This document shows, piece after piece, positions 1 through 12,329 of a DNA stretch of 64,000 bases (the stretch's first letter is position 1; the number at the start of each line of letters is the position of its first letter). The position numbers and the translations under genes are program-made. The notes under the pieces were generated by a model. It worked only from the letters and a program-made list of their open reading frames with translations, did not search any database and was not told the DNA's origin. Origin of the DNA: Setophaga petechia (lineage: Eukaryota > Chordata > Aves > Passeriformes > Parulidae); NCBI GenBank assembly GCA_024362935.1, contig JANCRA010000176.1:62001-126000 (forward strand), in the 5' to 3' direction.

Positions 1-345
1 GAAGAACCTTGGGATGAGCCTGGGAGGAATCTTGGGATGAGCCTGGGAGGAACCTTGGGATGAGCCTGGGAGGAACCTTGGGATGAGCCTGGGAGGAATC
101 TTGGGATGAGCTTTGGGATGAGCCTGGGAGGAACCTTGGGAGGAACCTTGGGTTGAGCCCAGGGAAAAGCCCTGGGAGCAATCTTGGGATAAACCTTGGG
201 ATGAGCCCTGGGATGAGCCCAGGGAGGAACCTCGGGATGAGCCCAGGGAAGAGCACTGGGAGCAATCTTGGGATAAACCTTGGGACGAGCCCTGGGATGA
301 GCCCAGGGAGGAACCTTGGGATGAGTCCTGAAATAAGCCCTGGAA
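1..345. repeat. Minisatellite, 23-bp unit
   Basis: Tandem copies of a 23-bp G-rich unit (ttgggatgagcctgggagga plus three bases) fill the start. From about 150 they become a longer higher-order unit of about 90 bp that repeats twice. The array is cut by the window edge. The open frame through it (MSPG/NLG repeats) is a by-product of the repeat, not a gene. Confidence 0.85.
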
Positions 346-479
346 TGATCCATAGGATGATCCAAGTTCCCCCAGTGCCAACACAGGGGATGGTTCCCCC
401 TTGGTGTCCCCCAAATATCCCAAATTTCCGTGACACCAGCGCCAGGATTGAGGGAATCAATCCACAGCTGGATCCGATG

Positions 480-910
480 GGATGAGCCCCCCACGGCCCA
501 GAGGAACCTCGGGAACGACCCCGCTCCGGACATTCCCGGAAAGATCCGGGAGCTCCCGGGCATCCCACGCCTCCGCCCCACCCGGGAGCAGAGCAAATCC
601 CCGGGAATGGCATCCAGCAGCCGTCGGGAACGCGGGAACGCGGCCCCCGGCATTCCCGGAGCGTCGGGATCCGGCGCCGCTCTCCCGGGACGGGGCCGCG
701 GCCTCGGGAATTCAGCGCTTGGCAGAAAAGGACAAGGAAAAATCAACCGGGAACGGCTCCGGGAGCCGGGACACGGATGGAGCCGGAGCTCCGCACACGG
801 GACGGGACACGAGGACGGGACACGGGGACAACACGCAGGAAGCACAACCAGGAGCACAGAGCCGGCCATGCACGCTGGGAAATTCCCGGGGGGAATTCTC
901 CGGCCCTCCC
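480..910. other. CpG-rich non-repetitive segment
   Basis: CpG dinucleotides are dense here (many ccgg, cgcgg and gcgtcg words) compared with the flanking arrays, and no tandem unit is visible. No reading frame resembles a known protein on either strand. It could be a CpG island of SHANK3 or a neighbour, or just GC-rich intron. From about 910 to 1260 the sequence is unremarkable intron-like DNA. Confidence 0.4.
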
Positions 911-1259
911 AATCCCACGAGTTACCCCTTCCAGCCCAAGGGAGCTGGAGTGGGAACAGCTTTTCCCGGGATCCCGCTGCTGTCCCATCCCAGCCTGGGG
1001 AGTCCTTCCAGAAGCTCTGGAAGCCACTGGGATATCCTGGAATCATTGCTGGAGAAGGGGAATCCCTGCATCCCGGTTTTCCTGCTGTGGCCTCGGGTGG
1101 CTTCCCTGGGGGATTGGGATGGAGCAGGATCCCAGGAGCTCCCTCCTCTGGAATGTTGGCTCCAGAGGGGCACCTGGGACCTCCCACCCTGGGGAATCAC
1201 GGATGGATCCCGGTGCATCCATGGTTTGTTGGGATTGGAATGGGGATGCTCTGCTCCCC

Positions 1260-2595
1260 CTTCCCAGGGTCCTTCCCAGGGTCTTCTCCACCTTTCCCAG
1301 AATTTCTCCCCCAATTCCTGGGGTCCTTTCCCACTTTTCCTGGAGTCTCTCTCACCTTTCCTGGGATCCTTTTCCCACCTTTCCTGGGATCCTTTTCCCA
1401 CCTTTCCTGGGATCTTTTTCCCACCTTTCCTGGGGTTTCTCCCACCTTATCTGGGATCTCTTCCAACATCCTTGAGATCCCTCTGACTCTTCCTGGGATC
1501 CTTACCCCCTTCCTGGGGTCTTTTCCACCTTTCTTGGAATCTCTCTCACCTTTTCTGGCATCCTTTTCCCACCTTTCCTGGGGTCTTGGAGTCCCTTCGA
1601 ACATCCTTGAGATCTTTCCCACCTTTCCTGGGATCCTTTCCCACTTTTCCTGGGGTCTCTCCCACCTTTCCTGGTGTCCTTCTCTTTTCCCACTTCCTGA
1701 TATCTGTCCCTCCCTTCCTGGGATCTTTTCCATATTTCTGGGGTCTTTTCTACCTTTCTTGGAATCTCTCTCGCCTTTCCTGGGATCCTTTTCCCTCCTT
1801 TCCTGGGATCCTTTCCCACTTTTCCTGGGGTCTCTTCCACCTTTCCTGGTGTCCTTCTCTTTTCCCATTCCTGATATCTTTCCCACCCTTCCCGGGATCT
1901 TTTCCATCTTTCTGGGGTCTTTTCTACCTTTCTTGGAATCTCTCCCACTTTTCCTGGGATCCTTTCCCCTCCTTTCCTGGGGTCTCTCCCACCTTATCTG
2001 GGGTCTCTTCCACTTTTCTTGGAGTCTATTCCAACATCCTTGAGATCTCTTCCACCTTCCTGGGATCCTTTCCCACTTTTCCTGGCGTCCTTCCCTACCC
2101 CTCCTGTGGTCTTTTCCCACCTTTTCTGGGATCCTTTCCCACTTTTCCTGGGGTCTCTCCCACCTTTCCTGGTGTCATTCTCTTTTCCCATTCCTGGCAT
2201 CTTTCCCACCCTTCCTGGGATCTTTTCCATCTTTCTGGGGTCTTTTCCACCTTTCTTGGAATCTTTCCCACTTTTCCTGGGATCCTTTTCCCTCCTTTCC
2301 TGGGGTCTCTCCCACGTTAGCTGGGATCTCTCCCACTTTTCTTGGAGTCTCTTCCAACATCCTTGAGATCTTTCCCACCTTTTCTGGGATCCTTTCCCAC
2401 CCTTCCTGGTGTGTCTCCCACCTTTCCTGGTGTCCTTCCCTACCCCTCCTGTTTGGTCTTTTCCCACCCTTCCTGGTGTTTTTCCCACCTTTCCTGGGAT
2501 CCTTTCCCACTTTTCCTGGGGTCTCTCCCACCTTTCCTGGTGTCCTTCTCTTTCGCCCCTTCCTGGTGCCTCTCCCACCCTTCCCGGAGGACTGA
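1260..2595. repeat. Pyrimidine-rich minisatellite, about 22-23-bp units
   Basis: Units such as tttcctgggatcctttccca repeat with little interruption. A higher-order pattern is visible: the phrase tccaacatccttgagatc recurs near 1461, 1607, 2030 and 2350, and ggtgtccttctcttttccca or close variants near 1672, 1848 and 2178. Frames on both strands stay open for hundreds of codons because the units lack stops; none is a gene. Confidence 0.9.
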
Positions 2596-3110
2596 GCCGC
2601 TCCAGGATCTCCCCACCCCACGGCTCCAATCCCCCGGGATCCCGACGGGAATTTCCTCAGCAGGAACACCAGCGGGGAGAGCCGGACACGCCACCACAGC
2701 ACAGGGACAGGGCCATGCTCCCGAGGGACGCGCACATCCCGGAGCCGGCGCCGCTCCCTCCGGAACGTCGGGAAACGCCGGCGGGGAGCGGGGCGGCAAC
2801 GGGGACGGGGGAGAGACAGGTGAGGAATGGGACATTCCCGGTGGGATGGAGCTATGGAATGGGAACGTGCTCACTTACACAACTCGCCCACCCTCCGGAG
2901 GCCAGAGGCGGATCTAGGACAGAGCAGCGGGACATGCACATGGAAGCAGGAAAAGAGGCAATGAGAGAAATGTTAGCTCCGGTCCGGGAAGCGCCACACG
3001 GAAAAAGAAGCCACCGGACGTCGATCCCGAGGGATTCGGGGCCGGGAGAACCGCGGGAATCGATCCGGCCTTGGTGTTCCCTGAGTGGAGACCCCCGGTT
3101 GGGTTTGGGG
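2596..3110. other. CpG-rich unique segment
   Basis: Non-repetitive and CpG-rich between two arrays. On the minus strand a 35-bp stretch (2913-2879) has a good acceptor and a perfect GTAAGT donor, treated as a candidate exon in the findings. On the plus strand an AG near 2660 and a GT at 2820 could also bound an exon. Neither translation resembles a protein I know. Confidence 0.3.
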
Positions 3111-3309
3111 AGGGTTGGGGGGATTGGGAATGGGGGAATGGAGGGGGTGGGAATTGGGGGCGGTGGGAGATCGGGATGGTTCCCGTGGGATGGGTGAGGG
3201 CGTGGGCAGCCGGGAATGGGGCGGTTGGAATTGCATGGATTCAGCCAAAGCCTGGAGGGTTGGACAGCGACAGAGCTGCTGGCAGGGCTGGGAAAAGAGG
3301 GAACAGCGG

Positions 3310-3865
3310 GGAGGGATTCGGGGAAGGATCAGGGATTTGGGAAAGAGAGGGGTTTGGGAAAGGATCAGGGATTTGGGAAAGAGAGGGGGTTGGGAAAGGA
3401 TCAGGGATTTGGAAAGGCAAGGAAATGGGAAAGAGAGGAATTCAGGAAAGGCAGGGAAATGGGAAATGCAGGAATTTGGGAAGGACAGGGGATTTGGAAG
3501 GTATGGGGATTTGGGAAAGAGAGGAATTTGGGAAAGGCAAGGAAATGGGAAATGCAGGGATTTGGGAAAGGCAGGGAAATGGGAAAGAGAGGAATTTGGG
3601 AAAGGCAAGGAAATGGGAAATGCAGGGATTTAGAGAGGGTAGGGATTTGGGAAGGATCGGCGATTTGGGAAAGAGAGGAATTTGGGAAAGGAAGGCAAAT
3701 GGGAAAGAATAATTTGGGAAAGGCAGGGAAATGGGAAAGAGGAATTTGGGAAAGGCAGGGATATCAGAAAGAGGGATTTGGGCAAGGCAGGGATTTGGGA
3801 AGGAACAGGGATTTGGGAAAGAGGGATTGGGGCAAGGCAGGGATTTGGGAAAGGAAGGAAACAAC
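3310..3865. repeat. Purine-rich minisatellite
   Basis: Variants of ggatttgggaaagagaggaa and ggcagggaaatgggaaatgc alternate, roughly 20-25 bp each, with plus-strand purine bias. Open frames in it (GKERNLGKA and similar) reflect the repeat only. Confidence 0.85.
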
Positions 3866-5320
3866 AAATGCATGAGAAAAATGCCCCACAGCCAAAACAA
3901 CACCGAGCAGCCGACACAAAATTCCCAAGTTTTTCCATGTCCCCCCGGGGCTGGTGACAGTGACGGTGCCATCGGCCACCCACAAAGGCCATGGGATGTT
4001 CCTGGGGATTCGGTGCTTCCCAGAGGGAATAACCTGTGGAAGTTCCCCGGGATCCCTGGGCTGTGCTGTCGGGAAGGAGGGAATGGCCTCATCCCACCCG
4101 GATAAGGACCAGGAGCTTCCAGGTTTGGAATGTTGGCTCCAAACGCCCCAAAACCCCTGGACTATTCCCAATTTTAACCCTTTCTGCAGTGGAACAGGCA
4201 GGAAAAGCCGGAGCTGTGCCTGGAGCAGGGACACCTCGGGAATGGCAAAAGTCGGGAGCTGCCGTTGGAGCAGAGTCTGGGAATGTTTGGGAATGTGGAT
4301 TTGGGAATTTTTGGGAAGGACGCGTGGTTATCCCTTGGGAAAAGCATCCCAGGGGCCCCAGGGATGGGGAGGAGACCCAAAGGGGTCTCGGGCTCCAGCT
4401 GGGATTTGTCTGGAGCAATTTTGGGATTGGGATTTATCCATGAGCTCTGTCCCGGAGCAGGGATAATCTGGAGCAATCCTGGGAAGCTCCAGCAGGGAGC
4501 TCTGGCAGGGTCAGGGATGTTGTACCTAAAATTCCCTTTTTTCCTTCTCTGATCCCAGCAGGAAAAGGGAATTCCGGGCTGGAATCCATAGGAAAATTCC
4601 CAATTCCTCGAGCGTTGTCCCTGGGCCTTGCCAAGCCAATCTCTTCCCATGAGAGATCCTGCAGGACATCCAGAGCTCCCTCCTTCCCTGAACTCCTCCT
4701 GGAATGGATCCCTCTGGGTTTCTCCAAGGAAAATCCCCTTTTCATCATGATTCCCACCTCAAGGAAAAGGTGACAAAGCCCAGTTTGATGGGAACACGGG
4801 GACAATTCCACTCTTCCCACTCGCAGGCTCCCTCAGGACCTGGAGCTCATCCCGTGGAGCTCCAGGCAGCCCCACTGCTCTTCCCAAATTCCCAAAAAAG
4901 CCCGTTTCCTTGGGATGAGGGTGATGGGTGAAGCTGGGATGGGAGAAGCCAGCGGAGCGGTGACGTGGGGACACGGTGACACCGGGACAGGACACGTGCT
5001 GGGACCCTGTCTCCTTGTAGGCATCAAACCCTCCCCAGATCCAGCAGCACCTCAGGATCATCTGGGATCAAAGGCTGGGAGGGTCCTCTCAGTGCAACAC
5101 CCCAGAATTCCCGGTTTTCCACAGCTCAGCCTCCCTGAGGACCTCAAAGGTCCCCAGCCTCTGAGAATCTGGGGGAATTCCATGGAAACCCAGAGGGGAG
5201 GGGATCCAGGGGATCCCACTGAGCCTGGGGACCCCTGCAGCAGCCTCTTCCCACGGGAAGTGGAATCCATGGAGCCCGGTGGGAGGGAGGGTGGAGAACA
5301 CAGGGGTTGTGGCCATCGGC
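3866..5320. other. Intron-like DNA, nothing recognised
   Basis: Mostly non-repetitive, moderately GC-rich, with short ggaattcc and gggaa words. I see no exon with splice sites and a plausible protein on either strand, and no clear transposon. Confidence 0.4.
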
Positions 5321-5324
5321 AGCG

Positions 5325-6815
5325 TGGCCACCTCCATCCCAGTCCTGGCCACCTCATTCCCAATCCTGAACACCTCCATCCCAATCCTGGAATCACTATC
5401 CCAGTCCTGGTCACCTTCATCCCAATCCTGGTCACCTCATTCCCAATCCTGAACACCTCCATCCCAATCCTGGTCATCTCCATCCCAATCCTGGTCATCT
5501 CATTCCTAATCCTGGTCATTGTCATCCCAATCCTGGTCATCTCATTACCAATCCTGGAATCTCCATCCCAATCTTGGAATCTCCATCCCAATACTGGTCA
5601 TCTCCATCCCAATCCTGGAATCTCCAGCCCAATCCTGGAATCTCCAGCCCAATCCTGGAATCACCATCCCAGTCCTCATCACCTCTATCCCAGTTCTGGT
5701 CACCTCATTACCAATCCTGGAATCACTATCCCAGTCCTGGCCACCTCCATCCCAACCCTGGTCACCTCATTACCAATCCTGGAATCTCCATCCCAATCCT
5801 GGAATCACCATCCCAGTCCTGGTCACCTCATTCCCAATACTGGTCATCTCCAGCCCAATCCTGGAATCTCCAGCCCAATCCTGGAATCACCATCCCAGTC
5901 CTGGTCACCTCCATCCCAATCCTGAACACCTCCATCCCAATCCTGGTCATCTCCATCCCAATCCTGGTCACCTCATTCCCAATCCTGGAATCTCCATCCC
6001 AATCCTGGTCACCTCATTCCCAATCCTGAACACCTCCATCCCAATCCTGGTCATCGCCATCCCAATCCTGGTCACCTCATTACCAATCCTGGAATCTCCA
6101 TCCCAGTCTTGGAATCACCATTCTAATCCTGGTCACCTCATTCCTAATCCTGGTCACCTCATTCCTAATCCTGGAATCTCCATCCCAATCTTGGAATCTC
6201 CATCCCAATCCTGGTCACCTCATTCCCAATCCTGGTCATCGCTATCCCAATCCTGGTCATCTCATTACCAATCCTGGAATCTCCATTCCAATCCTGGTCA
6301 CCTCATTCCCAATACTGGTCATCTCCATCCCAATCTGGCTGAATCTCCATCCCAATCCTGGAATCACTATCCCAGTCCTGGTCACCTCTATCCCAGTTCT
6401 GGTCACCTCTACCCAATCCTGGTCACCTCCATCCCAGTCCTGGAATCTCCATCCCAATCAATCCTGGCCACTTCATTACCAAACTTTGCTACTTCCTTCC
6501 CAGTCCTGGTCACCTCCACGATCCTGGTGACCCCCTCTCCAGATATGTGGGGGGCACTTCTTTCCCAATCCTGGTCACCTCCTTCCCAATCCTGGTCACC
6601 TCCTTCCCAATCCTGGTCACCTCCTTCCCAATCCTGGTCACCTTCTTCCCAAACTTGGCCGTCTCCTTCTCAATCCCAGCCACTCCTTCCCCAACTCGGC
6701 CATCTCCTCCTCAATCCTGGTCATCTCCTTCCCAATCCTGACCACTCCTCCTCAATCCTGCTCATCTCCTTCCCAATCCCTGTCACCTCTTCCCAATCCT
6801 GGCCACCTCCTCTCC
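5325..6815. repeat. Minisatellite, 21-bp unit, about 70 copies
   Basis: Copies of a 21-bp unit (cccaatcctggtcacctcat plus one base), with a variant ending ggaatctccat, run almost unbroken. Because 21 is a multiple of three and the unit lacks stops, the plus strand reads through as a 507-codon frame (5519-7042) of IPILVTS- and PSQSW-type heptads. No start context, splice structure or homology supports a protein. Confidence 0.92.
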
Positions 6816-7283
6816 AAAAGTGGCCACCTTGTCCCCACCCCTCCCTGCCACACAAATCCCCTCAATTCCCACCCTCCCTCTCTCAGCGATTCCAATCCCC
6901 CTTTTCCTTCCCTCCCCACAGCCAATTCCCTCAATTTTCATCCCAAATCCCTGCTTCCCTTGGGAATTTCCCCGGGAAAAGCCCCCAAGCCTACAAGGAA
7001 ACAGGGGCGGGGGTGTTTTTCCAAGCTTTTGCTGGGATGTGACACCACTCCCGGGACACGGAATTCATTCAGGATCGGAGAAAAAGAGGCAGCTTTACCC
7101 TAAAAGGAACTAAAACCCCGAAGGGCTCAAGTTTCTTCTCCTTCTCCCTCAGATCTGTGGGAATACAAAGGAATTCATGGAAATTGCAGAGCAGCACCGG
7201 AAACGCTCCCTTTGGAAGCTCGAATTCCGCTTCCCAGGAGCCTTTTTGGGGTTAAAGAGAAACAAAGGCACGAGAAAAGTCAC

Positions 7284-7300
7284 AAAAAAAAAAAAAAAAA
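7284..7300. repeat. Poly(A) run
   Basis: Seventeen A residues on the plus strand, with no retrotransposon body recognised directly upstream. Confidence 0.9.
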
Positions 7301-7319
7301 CCCCTTGGAAAACTTTCCC

Positions 7320-7900
7320 TCAGATCCAGAGCTCCAAACTGGGACACTTGGAATGCCCCTGAAAGTCCCCAGGGGCGAGAATTCCTTGGAAAAGCTCCCC
7401 TGAATCTGGATCCAGAGACCCAAACTGGGAAATTTGGGATGTTCCTGGAAGTTCTGAGGAGCCAGAAGCCCCTGGAAAATCTTCCCTGAGCTTGGATATG
7501 GAGCCCCAAACTGGGACACTTGGGATGCTCCTAGGAATGACTGGAAACCAGGACCCTTTGCCAAAGCCCTGCCTCACCTGGAGCCCCAAACTGGGATATT
7601 TGGGATGCTCCTGGAAGTCCTTAGGAGCCAGAACCTCCCCTGAATCTGGGTCCAGAGCCCCAAAATGGGAAATCTGGGATGTTCCTGGGAGTCCCCAGAA
7701 CCCCTTGGAAAAGCTCCCCTGAGTCTGGATCCAGAGCCCCAAAATGGGACATTTGGGATGTTCCTGGAAATTCTGAGGAGCTGTTGGAAAAGCTCCCTTG
7801 AGCTGGGATCCGGAGCTCCAAACTGGGACATTTGGGATGTTCCTGGAAGTCCCCAGGAGTCAGGTCCCTTTGGAAAAGCTCTCCCTGGCCCAGCTCCGGA
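7320..7900. repeat. Tandem repeat, about 80-bp unit
   Basis: Seven imperfect copies carry the phrase aactgggacatttgggatgt or close variants near 7336, 7423, 7509, 7590, 7662, 7741 and 7820, so spacing is 72-87 bp. Confidence 0.85.
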
Positions 7901-9320
7901 GTCCCAAAACCTCAGAACACTTCTGGAATCTGCCTTGGAGATTTATCAATGCCGAGGAAAACCCTGGGAAAAGCTGGAAACCTGTGGCTGGGATTTAGCT
8001 GGAAAAACGAAATCCCAGTTTAGTTTTGGGATGGACAAAGCTCCCACAGTTCTGGACTTGGAGCTTCCTTCCAAATTCCAAAGGACAATACAAAGCTCTA
8101 CCTGGGAATGACCTGAGCAAATCCCAGGCCCTCCACATCCCAAATTCCTGGCAATTAAACCCTGATTGGTTTGGAAAAGAAAGGGTTTTTGGGATGTTTG
8201 GGATGCTCCTGGTGAGTCCCAGAGGTTGGGAAGATGGATCCAATTGGGATTATGGATGGCGGGAGCCTGGCGGGGACGCGGGACGGGAATGTCGCGGGGA
8301 ATTTCGCGGGAGCGGTGAAAGCGGAGCCGGAGCCGGCTCCGGGCATGGAACGTGGCTCCCGAAATGCTGGGCATGGCCGTGTCCCCAATGACACACACAC
8401 ACCTGTCACGGTCACCGTCAGCTTTATTGGGGACACGGATGTCACACGCGGAACGCGCTCGGCCCCGCGCGGCTCCCGGCACATCCCGAGCCTCTCCCAC
8501 AGCTCAGCGGGGTTTTCCCAGGATCCCGGGATTTTCCAGGATCCCACCACGGCTCCAGGAATCCCGGATGGGAATCCCAGCCGGGGCAGGGAACAAGAAG
8601 GGGTCACCTCGAGGTGGAGCTGGGTTTTTGGGAAAATTCCTTCCCCAGAAGCTGATGGAGCGCTGGAATGGGATGCCCAGGGAGGGGGTGGAAGCCCCAT
8701 TCCCGGCGGGATTAAAAGCCGTGTGGATGTGGCACTTGGGGACACGGGGCAGCGCTGGGAATGGCTGGGCTCGGTGGGATCAGAGGGATTTTCCAGCCTC
8801 AACAATTCCAGGGTTTTGGGTTAAAGGCGAGGAAGCTGCTCTTGGACACGGCCACCACGGATGAAGGGAAGTTGTCCCCTTGCTCCGCTGCCATTGTCAC
8901 CGTCCCCGGTGTCCCTGGTCCCGGGATTGTCACCGTCAGTGGCCTGAACTGTGACCTGACGTTGCCACTGTCAGAATTCCTTGGGCTCTTTCCCAGTCCC
9001 TCGGCTCAAAGGTCCTTCCGTGGACGCCCGGCTTGGGAGGAGATAGAGCCGGAGTTAGAGCTCGGGAAAAATCCAAGGATCAGGAATTCCCAGGGTTCCC
9101 AGGGAGTGTTCCCACAGGGATCGGACAGGGAAAGGCGCCGGGCACTGCTCTGGAGCAGGGAATTGCCTGAGCTTGCACGGAATTGCTGGGAATTCAGGAT
9201 GAATGTGGGGAGGGAGGAATTCCAGGGTGATTCCTGAATGGCAGCTGCTCCGCCAATCCCATGGATCCAGAGCTGCTGGAAGGGCTGGGGGGGATCAGGT
9301 ATGGGAACATCGGTGTCCCT
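7901..9320. other. Unclassified DNA around the AATAAA site
   Basis: Non-repetitive, with a CpG-rich part near 8230-8500. I searched by eye on the minus strand for the SHANK3 SAM domain (words like KFDVGDWL, HEIEG, RVGHRMNIE) and did not find it. No other gene recognised. Confidence 0.4.
8423..8428 (-). other. Candidate poly(A) signal, minus strand
   Basis: AATAAA on the minus strand is followed about 20 bases downstream by a GT run (gtgtgtgtgtgt), the usual layout of a vertebrate cleavage site. It is on the SHANK3 strand about 3.9 kb past the last exon found. I could find no terminal coding exon between them, so it may be chance, a retained-intron 3' end or an unrelated transcript. Confidence 0.25.
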
Positions 9321-9329
9321 GTCCCTCTG

Positions 9330-9960
9330 GGACTCCAGGCCACCTCAGTGTCCCCATTCCCAGATTCCAGGACACCTCATTGTCCCCTCTGGGGACTCCA
9401 GGCCACCTCCCTGACCCCATTCCTGAGGAACTCCAGGTACCTCAGTGTCCCTGTTCCTTGAGGAGTTCCAAGAGCCCTCAGTGTCCCTTTGGGATACTTC
9501 AGGTCACCTCGGTGTCCCTGCTCCTTGTGGAATTCCAAGACCCCTGAGTATCCTTTTAGGGACTTCAGGTCACCTCAGTGTCCCCATCCCTGCAGAATTC
9601 CAGGGTTCCCATCCCTGTGGGTCTCCAGGACAGCTCAGTGTCCCCATTTGGAATTCCAGGCCACCTCAGTGTCCCGATCCCTGCAGAATTCCAGGGTCCC
9701 CATCCCTGTGGGTCTCTAGGACACCTCAGTGTCCTGATCCCTGCAGAATTCCAGGGTCCCCATCCCTGTGGGTCTCCAGGCCACCTCAGTGTCCCCATTT
9801 GGAATTCCAGGCCACCTCAGTGTCCCCATCCCTGCAGAATTCCAGGGTCCCCATCCCTGTGGGTCTCCAGGCCACCTCAGTGTCCCCATCCCTGCAGAAT
9901 TCCAGGCCATCTCCCTGTCCCCATCCCTGTGGGATTCCAGGCCACCTCTGGCTCCCAGCA
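9330..9960. repeat. Tandem repeat, 60-bp unit
   Basis: A 60-bp unit containing ccacctcagtgtccccatcc and gcagaattccagggtcccca repeats with clean spacing (9661, 9721, 9781 and on). Some copies are cut to about 31 bp. Open frames through it in several phases are artefacts. Confidence 0.9.
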
Positions 9961-11310
9961 GCTCTTGAGGGACATTTGGGTGACATTTCCCTTCTCTGGA
10001 CAATTCCAGAGCCTGGAAAATGCATCCCAAACTGGGTCACCACCTCTTACCTAACCGTGCTTCCATTATTCCCTGAATTCACAGCAATTCCATAAAAAAC
10101 CCCAGGAGAGCTCGGACAATGCAGGAGAGCAGCTGCCATCGTTAAAATTTCCGTTCCCCACCGACTTCCCTGGAAACGTTTCAAGTCTTTGACATCCCAA
10201 AATTTGGGAGATGCAAGGTCGTGACTTTCCCAAAAGGGGAAAAACGGGGAATGTGGGACTCTGCGGGACGGCTGGAAGGGCCGGATTCCGGCGGGGAGCA
10301 AGGACAGGATGTGCAGGAAAATGGGAGGCTCCAGGGGCTGGATGAGCGGGGCACGGAGCCCTGGGAATTGCAGGGATTGCAGGGAAGGCGGGAAGAGAGG
10401 ATGGAGAAGGGCTGATCCTTGAAATCGGTGAAATCACTCCGGGGGAAAACCGGGAGATTGGATGGATATGGATGGAAGGGATGGGGACATGGAAAGGGAC
10501 ATTCCGATGTCACTGGGAGCTGGAGGATTCCCAGCAGGGAATCCCAAACCAGCGTGGGATCCTGGTAAAAGGGTTTGTAAAAGCCTGGAATTCCCAAAAT
10601 TCCAGTGCCACTGGAGATGGGCACAGCCTCGATTCCAGAGGATCCCTGAACGGCCTTGGCTCGGGATGAGGGAGGGGACATCAGGTGACACCCAGCTCCA
10701 TAGGGAATGACACCCTGGGGCAGGGAGACACCCTGGATCCGCTCCCAGTGTTCCCAGTTTGGATCTGCTGGGATAGGCCAGAGTGACCCCAGGATGCTCC
10801 AGGACACTTTGTCCCCAAGGTCACCACCTGGAATGTCACTTCCTGTGCCAGTGCCACGTGCTGGGAGCAGCCGTGGCCGGGATGGTTTGGTTGGAAAAGC
10901 TTTTCCCATGGGAAGGGCTGCCCCTGATCCAGAGCTCCTGGCGCCTTGTTGAGCCCTGGCACCCATGGGTGACAGTGGGTGACAGCGGGTGACACTGGCT
11001 CATGGCGGCTCTGTGGGGCCGCGCCAGAAAGGACAGGACAAAACTCAGAATTTTGGGTCACTTCCTGCTGGGATTTAATATCCCCAAGCTTTTTAAGGAT
11101 TTGGGCTCGCATGTGGAAGGTTTGGGATTGTTTTAGGGTCAGAGGGGTGAGGCAGAATCAGGGTGGCCTTGGTGCCACCATGTCCTGTCCAGGGGGTGCC
11201 ACAGGCCACCTTTGTCACCTCCTGAGGAGGACAACACCTGGAGATCTTCAGAAATGGAAAAGCCCTGGAAAAACCCACCCTTGGTGCTTGGCCAGGAGAG
11301 AACACGGAGG
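9961..11310. other. Intron-like DNA, nothing recognised
   Basis: Non-repetitive on the SHANK3 strand side, with GGAATTCC-type words. No exon, RNA gene or transposon that I can support; the expected terminal SHANK3 exon is not here. Confidence 0.4.
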
Positions 11311-11324
11311 GGGTGACCCAGGAC

Positions 11325-12120
11325 TCCACATTGTCACCTCAACATTGTCACCACAGGATCATCATTGTCACCACGCCATTGTCATCACAGCATTGTCACC
11401 TCAGCATTGTCATCATCACCACAACATCGTCATTGTCACCACAGTGCCGTCATTGTCACCATGGCATTGTCATCGTCACTACAATGTCTTCATTGTCACC
11501 ACAGCATTGTCACCATGGGATCATCATTGTCACCACATCGCCATTGTCATCACAGCATTGTCACCTCAGCATTGTCATCATCACCACAACATCGTCATCG
11601 TCACCGCAGTGCCATCATTGTCACCATGGTATTGTCATTGTCACTACAATGTCCTCGTTGTCACCACAGCATTGCCACCACAGCATCATTACCACGGCAT
11701 TGTCATCGTCACCACATCATTGCCACCACAGCATTGCCATTGTCACCCCATCATCATTGTCACCACAGCATTGTCATGGTCTCAACAGCATTGTCACTGT
11801 CATGACATCATCATTCTTATCACAGCATCATCATCAGGACATTGTCATTGTCACCACAGCATTGTCACCACAGCATCCGCATTTTCACCACATCGTCATT
11901 GTCACAACAGCACTGTCACTGTCACGGCATCATTGTCACCACAGCATCATCATCAGGACATCGTCATTGTCACCACAGCATTGTCACCATGGCATTGTCA
12001 TTGTCACCACAGCATCCCCATTGTTACCACATTGTCATTGTCACCACAGCATTGTCATTCTCACGTCGTCATTGTCACCGTGGCATCATCACTGTCACCT
12101 CACCATCACCACTGTCACCA
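11325..12120. repeat. Simple-sequence array of CAY/GTC words
   Basis: Variants of cattgtcaccacagcattgt and catcatcaccacaacatcgt run for about 800 bp, mostly in three-base steps, so several frames stay open as His/Ser/Thr/Val-rich strings. It lies about 200 bp past the donor of the big SHANK3 exon. Confidence 0.9.
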
Positions 12121-12329
12121 CGGGGAGGGGAGGACACGGAGCGGCGGGAAGGGCGGAGCGGGGGGAGCAGCCACAGCCACGGCGCGCCAGGAGCCCATCC
12201 CACAACTCCCGCCGACATTCCGGCCCCTCCGCCGAGCTCCCAAAGCTCTGAGATGTCCCTCAGAGCCACATCCGGCTCCTCGGCAGCGTCACCCGCCCGT
12301 CCCCAACCCCGGCTACGCCCGGCTCTTAC

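Noticed and set aside
153..485. Collagen-like MSPG/NLG frame at the window start
   Set aside because: Product of the 23-bp minisatellite; ends in unrelated CpG-rich DNA.
430..2120. Plus-strand 537-codon and minus-strand 307-codon frames
   Set aside because: Both run through the same pyrimidine-rich array on opposite strands; composition is that of the repeat.
5519..7042. Plus-strand 507-codon frame of heptad repeats
   Set aside because: A 21-bp minisatellite keeps the frame open; no splice sites, start context or recognisable domain.
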